NCBI GenBank assembly: GCA_051877575.1
Contig: JBJEJA010000019.1
Coordinates: 1-55,702 of the forward strand
From: UBA2882 sp051877575
GTDB lineage: Bacteria; Bacillota; Clostridia; Lachnospirales; Lachnospiraceae
Length of the DNA stretch: 55,702 nt
Direction: 5' to 3'
Shown: positions 25,645 to 33,493 of the stretch, piece after piece
Layout: each line of letters starts with the position of its first letter
Position numbering within the stretch: position 1 is the stretch's first letter
The notes under the pieces: generated by a model
Seen by the model: only the letters and a program-made list of their open reading frames with translations
Database searches by the model: none
Told to the model about the DNA's origin: nothing
Made by a program: the position numbers and the translations under genes

Positions 25645-28600
25645 TATCAGGGATTGCAATGTGCTGGTTTCTGCGGCAGCGGGATCCGGTAAAACAGCAG
25701 TGCTGGTGGAGCGGATTCTCAGCCTGATCACCGATCCGGAAAACCCTGTGGATATTGACAGGCTCCTGGTCGTGACGTTTACCAATGCGGCCGCGGCGGA
25801 AATGCGCGAAAGGATACACAGTGCCATTCTCGACAGAATGGAACAGGAACCGGATCATGTGAATCTGCAAAGGCAGGCGGTGCTGGTGCATCATGCACAG
25901 ATTACAACCATTGACAGCTTCTGCCGGTTTATTTTGAAAAATCATTTTCAGGAGATCGATCTGGATCCGGGATTTACCGTAGGAGATCCCGGAAAAATGC
26001 GGCTCATGGAAAAAGAGGCAATGGGCGCTGTCATGGAAGAGGCCTATGCCGGAAAAGAATACTATGAAGGATTTTATGCAGATTTTATCCGGCTGACAGA
26101 TGTGTTTGCAAGTAAAGGAAGGGATACGGCAGTGGAGGAAATGACAGATAAACTCTATCATTTTGTCATGAGTCTGCCGTTTCCGGAAAAATGGCTGAAA
26201 GATACTTTACAGGATTATGAAACAGGTGATTCCGAGGCATTCTTTCATTGCAAATTTATGGAAAAGATTATGACGGATGCGTCACAAAAATTGAAGGGAA
26301 TGGTATCCCTTTATGACAGAATGCTTGCAATCTGTATGCAGGCAGACGGGCCGGAAAACTATATCACCCTGCTGGAACGGGAACGGGAAGAGATTGCCGA
26401 AGGGATTGATGCGGCGGACTATGCAGCGCTGAAGGATGCGGTGTGTGCCGTTTCTTTTGAGAGGCTGCCTGTTATCCGGAAAGGAAATTGCAACGAAGAT
26501 AAGAAGGAACAGGTAAAGCAGATCAGAGACCGCCTGAAAAAACGGCTTGCGGCGTTAAAGGAACAGTATTTTTTTGAAAGTCCCGAGGATATGCAGGCAG
26601 ATATGCAGACGGCAGGCACGTTGCTGAAACCGTTGGTCTATCTTACTTTTGCATTTATGGAGCGGTTTGCCGCAGACAAGGCGAAGGAAAATGTCATCGA
26701 CTTTTCGGATATGGAGCATTTTGCTTTAAAAATTCTGGTGGATGAGGACGGAAAGCCGACAGATACGGCAAAGCAGTATCAGGAATATTATGCCCAGATT
26801 ATGATAGACGAGTATCAGGACAGCAACGAGGTACAGGAATTGCTGCTGTCGGTCATTTCCAAAGAGGACCGGGAGAAACCCAATCGGTTTATGGTAGGCG
26901 ATATGAAGCAGAGCATCTATAAATTCCGCATGGCGAGACCGGAAATCTTTTTGGAAAAATATGAGCACTACAGTACAGACGGCGGCAGGAAGACGAGAAT
27001 CGATCTCAAGAAAAATTTCCGCAGCAGGCAGGAAGTGATCGATACGGTTAATCACATTTTCTATCCCTTGATGGGAAAGGAAGTGGGCGGTATTATCTAT
27101 GATGATGCATCGGCACTTTATGCCGGAGCGGAATTTCCCCAAACGGAGGCAGGAACCGAGCTGCTGATCTTTGAAAAAAACAACGGAGACGGGGAAAAAA
27201 GCGGCTTTGACGGGAACGAGGCAGAGGCGCTGATGATTGCGGGCAGAATCAAAGAATTGCTGCAAAACGGACGGGTGACGGATAAGGAGACGGGAGAACT
27301 TCGTCCCGTTACCTATGAAGATATTGTGATCCTGGTCCGTTCAACAACCGGACTGATGGAAAGCATTCAGGAAGTGTTTAAAAAAGAAGGAATTCCTGTC
27401 AGTGTTCCGAGCAGGACGGGATATTTTTCTGCATTGGAAGTGCAGACAATGCTGCAGCTTTTGGAGGTGCTGGTCAATCCCGGCAGGGATATTCCCCTTG
27501 CGGCGGTGTTAAAATCGCCGTTGTACGGCTTTACCGATGAAGAACTGGCGCAAATTTCCATGACCCAACTGTCCGGAGAGGAAGGCGGCAGCTTTTATGA
27601 GAAATTGAAGCTTTCGGAAACGGAGAAGACAGGGCGGTTTCTGGAAGAGCTGGAGAAATACAGGGAAACGGCAAAAACGGAAACGGTGCATGATCTTTTG
27701 TATCGTATCATCAGGGAGCATCGGTACCTGGAGTATGTGGCAGCCCTTCCGGGCGGAGGAATCCGCAGGGCAAATGTGGAGATGCTGCTGGAAAAGGCCG
27801 TGGATTATGAAAAATTGCAGATGCACGGGTTGTTTGGCTTTTTGCAGTATATGAAACAGCTGGAAAAATATGAGGTGGATTACGGGGAAGGAATGGATGA
27901 AAACGGTGACTGCGTGCGCCTGATGACCATTCACAAAAGTAAGGGTCTGGAATTTCCGATCTGCTTTGTAGCGGGTCTGTCCAAGCGGTTTAACCGCAGG
28001 GATTTAAGCGGGGCACTGCTTTTGCATACGGATATGGGAATCGGTATGGAATATCGCGATGCCAAAATCCGCGTGAAACGGAAAACGCTGAAACAGAAAA
28101 TTGTGGCGGAGCAGATGAAGACCGAGGAACTGGGAGAGGAACTGCGTGTACTTTATGTGGCATTGACAAGGGCCAGGGAAAAACTGATTCTGACAGGTGT
28201 GTCAGACAATTTTGCAGACGCTTTGGCGGAATGCAGAAACTTAAATGCCGGTCAGTATCTGGCGGAACCGTCGGAGAGAAAAGTGGAACCGGAATTGATT
28301 CTGGAGAGTAACAGTTATTTAAAACTGCTGCTGCATGTATTGAGCCTTTATGATGATGTACCGGAGTATCTTCCCATGATACGGATTTATCATGAAGCGG
28401 ATTTGGAGACCGGACGGATCAGAGAACAGTTTGAGCGGGGAATGCAGAAGGAAACGTTGCTTCGGACACTATCGGCAATGGATGGAGAAACGGATGAAAA
28501 GTCCGTAAGAGCCGGGGAAGAGTTGCAGCAGAAAATCAATTTTGCCTATCCGCATCCGGAGCTGGAGGGACTGTATACCAAGACCAGTGTGTCCGAATTA

Positions 28601-29236
28601 AAGCTGGCGGCGCTGCATGAAGATGAGCAGACGGAAGTCTTGTTTGAAACGGAGCAGGAGGAAACGGTTGTTCCGCTGTTTATGAAGGATGAAAAGAAGG
28701 TGGGCGGGGCTGCCAGAGGTACGGCCTATCACCGTCTCATGGAGCTGATTGATTTTAAGCGGTTTGCGGAAGCAACGACCGGGGAAGAACGCCACGGGCT
28801 GTTATCCCGGCAGATTGATGATATTTTGCAAAAAGGGAGAATGGAAGCGGCAGATATGGATCTGATAGACCCGGATAAGGTAGAAGCATTTTTGGACAGT
28901 GATCTTGCACGGGAAATGTCTGCAGCGGACAGGGAAGGGAAACTTTTCAAGGAGCAGCCCTTTGTCATGTCCATTCCGGCAAAGAGAATCAATGAGAAGT
29001 TTCCGGAATATGAAACGATGTTGATCCAGGGAATTATTGATGCTTATTACGAAAAGCAAGGGCAAATTTATCTGATGGACTATAAGACGGACCGTGTAAA
29101 TAAAAAAGAGGATCTGATACAGCGGTATCAGACCCAGCTTGATTACTATAAAGAAGCATTGGAAAAGCTGACCGGTAAAAAAGTGGCAGGCATTTATATC
29201 TATTCCTATCACTTTTTGGCTTCCATCGCCATCTGA
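25604..29236 (+). CDS. addA: ATP-dependent helicase-nuclease subunit AddA
   Basis: UvrD-like helicase plus nuclease subunit of AddAB. The product is 1210 residues. Walker A is SAAAGSGKTAVLVERI near the N-terminus, motif Ia VTFTNAAAAEMRERI, Walker B MIDEYQDSN, and motif VI VALTRAREKL. The C-terminal RecB-type nuclease has LMDYKTDRV and QLDYYKEAL. ATG at 25604 follows AAGGAAGGTG; it lies inside addB, so translation is coupled. The last 28 bp overlap the end of the opposite-strand glycosyltransferase gene, and the C-terminus (YIYSYHFLASIAI) is slightly atypical. Confidence 0.95.
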   Translation: MAMKFTEDQQRVIDIRDCNVLVSAAAGSGKTAVLVERILSLITDPENPVDIDRLLVVTFTNAAAAEMRERIHSAILDRMEQEPDHVNLQRQAVLVHHAQITTIDSFCRFILKNHFQEIDLDPGFTVGDPGKMRLMEKEAMGAVMEEAYAGKEYYEGFYADFIRLTDVFASKGRDTAVEEMTDKLYHFVMSLPFPEKWLKDTLQDYETGDSEAFFHCKFMEKIMTDASQKLKGMVSLYDRMLAICMQADGPENYITLLEREREEIAEGIDAADYAALKDAVCAVSFERLPVIRKGNCNEDKKEQVKQIRDRLKKRLAALKEQYFFESPEDMQADMQTAGTLLKPLVYLTFAFMERFAADKAKENVIDFSDMEHFALKILVDEDGKPTDTAKQYQEYYAQIMIDEYQDSNEVQELLLSVISKEDREKPNRFMVGDMKQSIYKFRMARPEIFLEKYEHYSTDGGRKTRIDLKKNFRSRQEVIDTVNHIFYPLMGKEVGGIIYDDASALYAGAEFPQTEAGTELLIFEKNNGDGEKSGFDGNEAEALMIAGRIKELLQNGRVTDKETGELRPVTYEDIVILVRSTTGLMESIQEVFKKEGIPVSVPSRTGYFSALEVQTMLQLLEVLVNPGRDIPLAAVLKSPLYGFTDEELAQISMTQLSGEEGGSFYEKLKLSETEKTGRFLEELEKYRETAKTETVHDLLYRIIREHRYLEYVAALPGGGIRRANVEMLLEKAVDYEKLQMHGLFGFLQYMKQLEKYEVDYGEGMDENGDCVRLMTIHKSKGLEFPICFVAGLSKRFNRRDLSGALLLHTDMGIGMEYRDAKIRVKRKTLKQKIVAEQMKTEELGEELRVLYVALTRAREKLILTGVSDNFADALAECRNLNAGQYLAEPSERKVEPELILESNSYLKLLLHVLSLYDDVPEYLPMIRIYHEADLETGRIREQFERGMQKETLLRTLSAMDGETDEKSVRAGEELQQKINFAYPHPELEGLYTKTSVSELKLAALHEDEQTEVLFETEQEETVVPLFMKDEKKVGGAARGTAYHRLMELIDFKRFAEATTGEERHGLLSRQIDDILQKGRMEAADMDLIDPDKVEAFLDSDLAREMSAADREGKLFKEQPFVMSIPAKRINEKFPEYETMLIQGIIDAYYEKQGQIYLMDYKTDRVNKKEDLIQRYQTQLDYYKEALEKLTGKKVAGIYIYSYHFLASIAI

Positions 29237-30222
29237 CGGTAACGTGCCGCTTCTTCGGAATTGCCCAATTCCGTATAACAATCGGCAAGAGCCGTCAGCG
29301 GGATATCCGTGTGATTGCGAAGGTTCAATACGCTTTCCGTTTCAAATGCGGCATTGTAATACCAGATACAGGCTTCTTCCAGATCGCCTGCGGTATAGTA
29401 GTATTCGCCCAGCTCGCAGCAGATCTCGCTGCAGCCGCCGCTGGCAATGGCCTTTGTCGTATATTTAAAGAAATCCAGATATTCTTTGGAAAGAAGACAT
29501 GCTCTGGCACAAATGCAACAGGCTTCCAAAACTTCATCGGGACTGCGGTCTTCATCATTGATGGAAGCAGAAAAAGCAGGATATGCTTTGATGAAATCGG
29601 AGGGTTCGCCCGAAATCATAAGCTCTTTGGCATACAGATTATGGAGTCTGGTGTTTAAGCGGATTCCATCTTTACACAGTTTTTCAAATGCTGCGATATC
29701 CCGTCCTTTGTGGTTGCCGGTAGGACGGTGCTCGATGGTAATGTCGCTTTCATAGACCAAAGGATCCAGGCGGACCTGTTCGTGAATCGCATTTTCCCAT
29801 ACAAAGTGCCTTACCCGCTTGTAAAGCTTGGGGCGCAGCTCTTTGTCAAAATTATAAATGGTATTGAAGGACAACTGGTTGGAATAGTACATTTGTACAA
29901 TGTCGATTTCGGGCAGCAGTCCTTTTTTCAGATACAGGAATTTCTGATGATTTTCTTCATCCAGGACTTCATCCGCATCTGCACAGTAAATATAATCCTT
30001 GGTTGCCTTGGAAAAAGAAAAGTTCCTGGCATCGCTGAAATTACCGGTCCAGACAAAATCGTAGATCTTGTCCGTGTATCGGGCGGCAATCTCTTTTGTT
30101 TTATCTATAGAGCCGGTATCGACAATGATGATCTCATCCATTAAATCGGCAATGGAATCCAGACATCTTGCCAATACGGCCTCTTCGTTTTTGACAATCA
30201 TACAAAGGCTGATGCTGATCAT
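29209..30222 (-). CDS. Family 2 glycosyltransferase with TPR-like tail
   Basis: A 337-residue cytoplasmic protein. The N-terminal GT-A domain opens with ISLCMIVKNEEAVLARCLDS, then IIIVDTGSIDKTKEIA, NFSDARNFSF and the DxD-like CADADEVLDEE (about residues 80-90). This is the SunS/WaaE-like GT2 group. The C-terminal third is helical with TPR-like pairs (CCELGEYYYTAGDLEEACIW). It probably transfers a sugar to a surface glycan or peptide; the acceptor is unknown. AGGAGGG precedes the ATG. It lies downstream of thiT with a 72-bp gap. Confidence 0.87.
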   Translation of the reverse strand: MISISLCMIVKNEEAVLARCLDSIADLMDEIIIVDTGSIDKTKEIAARYTDKIYDFVWTGNFSDARNFSFSKATKDYIYCADADEVLDEENHQKFLYLKKGLLPEIDIVQMYYSNQLSFNTIYNFDKELRPKLYKRVRHFVWENAIHEQVRLDPLVYESDITIEHRPTGNHKGRDIAAFEKLCKDGIRLNTRLHNLYAKELMISGEPSDFIKAYPAFSASINDEDRSPDEVLEACCICARACLLSKEYLDFFKYTTKAIASGGCSEICCELGEYYYTAGDLEEACIWYYNAAFETESVLNLRNHTDIPLTALADCYTELGNSEEAARYRQMAMEAKK

Positions 30223-30294
30223 AAAAATCCCTCCTTGTTTCTTTGGTTATGCTTATATTTTAGCACACAAAAACAGGGATGCCTATGAGAATCT

Positions 30295-30969
30295 TCAGGC
30301 TAAAGCCATTTCTTTTATTTTCTCCAGTGCTTTTTTTACGGGCGGCAGGTTGATGATGATCAATGTAAATGCCATTTCGATCAATATGTAGCTGTAATTG
30401 TAAATGATGGAATAAACGGAGGTCAGTGATTTCGGGAACCAGTCGGGCATATAATCCATCCAGTAAATGTAGCCGCCTATGGTATGAAACAGACCCCGCG
30501 CAAGACATCCCACGATATAGCCGATGGTAAGACCGTGTTTTTTGCTGTACCAGATTCCGGCAAGACCGAGAGCGGTAAAGGCAAAGAAATAGTCACAGCA
30601 TACCTGAAAAGGTGTCAGGAAGTAGGAACCGCCCGATTGGATAAACTGCAGGATGCTATAGGCAAAAGCGGTAATCAGACCTACCTTTACCCCGTAGAGA
30701 TAGCCCACATAGCAGATAAAAAACATGCTGAACAGTGTGACGGACCCGCCCATGGGCAGTTCGTATTTGATGTAAGAGGTAACAAATGCCAGAGCCAGTG
30801 CGATGCCGGCAAAAGCCAGCTGTTTGGCATTGATCTTTTTGGTAGTCTGCTTTTTATCCACAATCAATGCAGTTACAAGCATAACCAGAATCAATAAGAT
30901 GACAAGGGCAATATACCCGTTGTTGGTGAGGGCGTAATAACCGTCCTCGGGACTGATAAAAAATGACAT
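30295..30969 (-). CDS. thiT: Energy-coupling factor thiamine transporter S component
   Basis: A 224-residue integral membrane protein that binds thiamine and pairs with a shared ECF module (not encoded here). An extra N-terminal segment (ALVILLILVMLVTALIV) precedes a six-helix ThiT core. Core hallmarks are GIALALAFVTSYIKYELPMG, FICYVGYLYGVKVGL, the aromatic IGGYIYWMDYMPDWF loop and the SIIYNYSYILIE helix near the C-terminus. AGGAGG lies 8 nt before the ATG and is the target of the upstream TPP riboswitch, which independently supports thiamine as substrate. Confidence 0.95.
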   Translation of the reverse strand: MSFFISPEDGYYALTNNGYIALVILLILVMLVTALIVDKKQTTKKINAKQLAFAGIALALAFVTSYIKYELPMGGSVTLFSMFFICYVGYLYGVKVGLITAFAYSILQFIQSGGSYFLTPFQVCCDYFFAFTALGLAGIWYSKKHGLTIGYIVGCLARGLFHTIGGYIYWMDYMPDWFPKSLTSVYSIIYNYSYILIEMAFTLIIINLPPVKKALEKIKEMALA

Positions 30970-30977
30970 AAAAAAAT

Positions 30978-31112
30978 CCTCCTTTGGTTGCTATTATTGC
31001 ATAGGAGGGGACTACTGACTGCTTCCTTACGCCGGCATTATCCGGTTCAAGTAGTGAGGGTTAGCTGTCTGTCACGGACAGCAATCTCAGCCAAGCGGCT
31101 CCCCTAGCAAAA
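30978..31112 (-). ncRNA. TPP (THI-box) riboswitch controlling thiT, translational type
   Basis: On the minus strand the aptamer (about 31112-31015) carries the THI hallmarks GGGGAGCC, GGCTGAGAT, ACCCTC, then TTGAACCGGATAATGCCGGC and GTAAGGAAGC. Downstream, CCTCCT (31008-31003) can pair with the thiT Shine-Dalgarno AGGAGG. The overlapping TCCCCT (31011-31006) can instead pair with AGGGGA of the aptamer (31105-31100). Binding of TPP would use the aptamer strand, free the anti-SD and shut translation. No T-tract follows, which argues against a transcriptional terminator. Confidence 0.93.
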
Positions 31113-31127
31113 ACATATTTCGTACAT

Positions 31128-31156
31128 ACTATACTTGTGAATGCGACATTTGTCAA
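31128..31156 (-). promoter_or_regulatory. Strong predicted promoter of thiT
   Basis: On the minus strand: perfect TTGACA (31156-31151), a 17-nt spacer and TATAGT (31133-31128). Transcription would start near 31121, just before the aptamer. Confidence 0.85.
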
Positions 31157-31182
31157 CAAGAAACTCCTGTATGCCGGATCGA

Positions 31183-31713
31183 TCATTCAATCTTTCCGAA
31201 ACGGTTGAACGGAAAATAGCAAAAAGAGGCTTTTCCGAGAATCTGATCTTCCCGGACATAGGTATTTTCCCAGTATCTGGAATCAAAAGAATAGTTCCGG
31301 TTGTCTCCAAGCACAAAGTAGCTGTCGCCGGGGACGGTGTACGGTCCGAAATCACCCATGGGCGTTTCGGGTGTAAAGGAATCGTCCAGCGGTTCGGAAG
31401 AGCCGTTGATATAAACTTTTCCGTCCAGAATGGTCACTGTTTCACCGGGAAGCCCGATGATTCTTTTGATATATAGGACAGATTCGTCATCGGGATATTT
31501 AAAAATGATAATATCGTATCTCTGGGGAATACCTGTCTTATACGCCAGGCGGTTGCCGATAATGCGGTCGCCGATCATAATTGTGTTTTCCATGGACTCG
31601 GTCGGAATCTGAGCATTGACAATCAGATAAGTATCCATCAGCCTGACCAAGACAATGACTACGACAAATATAATTACATAATCCAGCAATTCTCGAATAA
31701 TTTTCGTCTTCAT
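31183..31713 (-). CDS. lepB: Signal peptidase I
   Basis: Membrane serine protease that removes Sec/Tat signal peptides. The product is 176 residues from ATG at 31713, chosen because AAGGA precedes it; in-frame sequence upstream is not conserved-looking. One N-terminal membrane segment (about 12-33) is followed by the Ser40-Lys83 dyad in IPTESMENT and YIKRIIGLPGE, then the PGDSYFVLGDNRNYSFDSR box. It is the short Gram-positive SipS-like form. It is divergent from the HAD-CPBP gene and lies just upstream of the thiT promoter. Confidence 0.95.
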   Translation of the reverse strand: MKTKIIRELLDYVIIFVVVIVLVRLMDTYLIVNAQIPTESMENTIMIGDRIIGNRLAYKTGIPQRYDIIIFKYPDDESVLYIKRIIGLPGETVTILDGKVYINGSSEPLDDSFTPETPMGDFGPYTVPGDSYFVLGDNRNYSFDSRYWENTYVREDQILGKASFCYFPFNRFGKIE

Positions 31714-31793
31714 AGAGTTTCTTCCTTGTAAAATTTGTGCTATTCTCATTATACAGGTCCAAAACCGACAGCACAAGAAAAAGAGGAAAAGAA

Positions 31794-33335
31794 ATGTATC
31801 ATTATGTACTTTTTGATCTGGACGGTACTTTAACCGATCCAAAGGAAGGAATTTGTAAATCCGTACAATATGCTTTACATGCACAGAAGATAGAAGAACC
31901 GGATATCGATAAACTGGAGCCGTTTATCGGACCGCCTCTGGCAGAAAGTTTTCGGGAGTTTTACGGGATGAACGAAGAACAGGTAAAAGAAGCTGTTGCT
32001 AAATTCAGAGAACGGTTTGAAACGGTGGGCATTTATGAAAACGAGCTGTATCCGGGCATGAAGGAATTTCTTGCCGGTCTTCAGAAAAAGGGGATTCACC
32101 TTGCGGTTGCTTCCAGTAAACCGCGGGAGTTTGTGGAAAAAATACTGGATCACTTTGAAATCCGCCGGTATTTTGAAGTCGTGGTCGGAAGTGAAAAGGA
32201 CGGCAGGAAAGTAGAAAAGACCGATGTGATGAAAGAAGCGTTGAGCAGGTTGTTTTCCGTTGCGGAAGAACGCATAGCGGAGCGGGGAAAAGAAGCACTT
32301 CCCCGGACGGATATTTTAATGGTAGGTGACCGGAAATTTGATGTGCTGGGGGCGAAAGCCTTTGCACTGGATTGTGCGGCGGTTTCTTACGGATATGCGC
32401 CGGAAGGCGAACTGGAGAAAGCAGGGGCGGATTATATGACGGATAATCTGGAAGAGCTCTGGACGATCATAACGGGAGAAAGCGGAAAACGGCAGAGGAA
32501 AGAAAGTGCGTTGCAAAAAAGCCTTCGGATTCTGGCACCGCTTGTCTATGATTTTGTGTTATCTCTTGTGGTGCTGTCGCTACTGGGATTTGGTCTGAAT
32601 CTGCTGTTAAACGGACCGTTGCAGGCAAAAGCCGGCTGGTTTGAGACAAATTCGGAAGCCGTGTCGGTATATTTTCAGGCGATTGCCACGATGATAGGAA
32701 TCTGCGTATTTCTTTCGATTTATCAAAAGGAAAAATATCGGCCCATATCCCATGTGGCGGAACGGAGAAATAACAGGAGACTGGTAAGGGCGGCTGTTCC
32801 TCTGGCGGTATTGTCCGTATCACTGGCACTGTTTTTAAATATTGTATTTTCCTGCTTGAGCGTATTTTCAAATTCTGCTTCCTATGAAGAAACTGCCCGG
32901 GTGCAGTATTCGGTTCCGCTCGTGGCGGGCCTGCTCATCTACGGCATCATTGTGCCCATCGAGGAGGAACTTGTTTTCCGGGGGCTGATCTACGGCAGGA
33001 TGAAAAAATATTTTCCGGCAGCGGTTTCGATTCCTGTCTCTGCGCTGGTGTTTGGTGCATATCACGGAAATCCGGTTCAGTTTCTGTATGCCTTTTTTAT
33101 GGGGTGCCTTCTGGCATGGGCGTTTGAGCGGTATAAGAGCCTGAAAGCATCTGTTCTGGTACACGGAGCGGCGAATCTGGCAGTTTATACCGTGAGCAGC
33201 ATCGGCTCCGTCAGACAGAAGATCTTTACGACAGAGGGATGTGTAATCACCGGAATCCTGGCAGTGATAACTTTTTCTTTCCTGTTTTTCAAAAAGAAAA
33301 AGCCTTTGAAATGTGCGGAAAACGATAAAATTTAG
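31794..33335 (+). CDS. HAD hydrolase fused to CPBP (CAAX-like) intramembrane protease
   Basis: A 513-residue two-domain protein. Residues 1-225 are a phosphoglycolate-phosphatase-like HAD: FDLDGTLTDPKEG, AVASSKPREFVEK, VGDRKFDVLGAK. After a basic linker (GKRQRKESALQKS) come about eight membrane segments with the CPBP (Abi) motifs: EEELVFRG near residue 387, FGAYHGN, and HGAANL. Each half looks complete, and the reading frame is continuous with no sign of a join error. ATG at 31794 follows AGAGGA. The cytoplasmic HAD could regulate the protease, or the two may simply share localisation. Substrates unknown. Confidence 0.88.
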   Translation: MYHYVLFDLDGTLTDPKEGICKSVQYALHAQKIEEPDIDKLEPFIGPPLAESFREFYGMNEEQVKEAVAKFRERFETVGIYENELYPGMKEFLAGLQKKGIHLAVASSKPREFVEKILDHFEIRRYFEVVVGSEKDGRKVEKTDVMKEALSRLFSVAEERIAERGKEALPRTDILMVGDRKFDVLGAKAFALDCAAVSYGYAPEGELEKAGADYMTDNLEELWTIITGESGKRQRKESALQKSLRILAPLVYDFVLSLVVLSLLGFGLNLLLNGPLQAKAGWFETNSEAVSVYFQAIATMIGICVFLSIYQKEKYRPISHVAERRNNRRLVRAAVPLAVLSVSLALFLNIVFSCLSVFSNSASYEETARVQYSVPLVAGLLIYGIIVPIEEELVFRGLIYGRMKKYFPAAVSIPVSALVFGAYHGNPVQFLYAFFMGCLLAWAFERYKSLKASVLVHGAANLAVYTVSSIGSVRQKIFTTEGCVITGILAVITFSFLFFKKKKPLKCAENDKI

Positions 33336-33378
33336 GAATTATTAACCATATAATCTGAAAATTTAATAGAAAATATAA

Positions 33379-33401
33379 AATTGTCGAATTATCAGACAAT
33401 T
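33379..33401 (+). promoter_or_regulatory. Candidate operator upstream of gltBD
   Basis: AATTGTC and GACAATT form a perfect 7-bp dyad with a 9-nt centre, ending 15 bp before the -35 box. The position suits an activator such as a LysR-type regulator, but no regulator gene is adjacent. Confidence 0.4.
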
Positions 33402-33416
33402 GTAAAAAATTTCTTC

Positions 33417-33445
33417 TTTACAAGCCGGTAAAATGGGTGTATAGT
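33417..33445 (+). promoter_or_regulatory. Predicted gltBD promoter
   Basis: TTTACA (33417-33422), a 17-nt spacer and TATAGT (33440-33445), 48 bp before the start codon. Confidence 0.75.
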
Positions 33446-33493
33446 TACATCACGAACGCAAAAGCTGGATATAACCCAGAAAGGAGATTTCAC

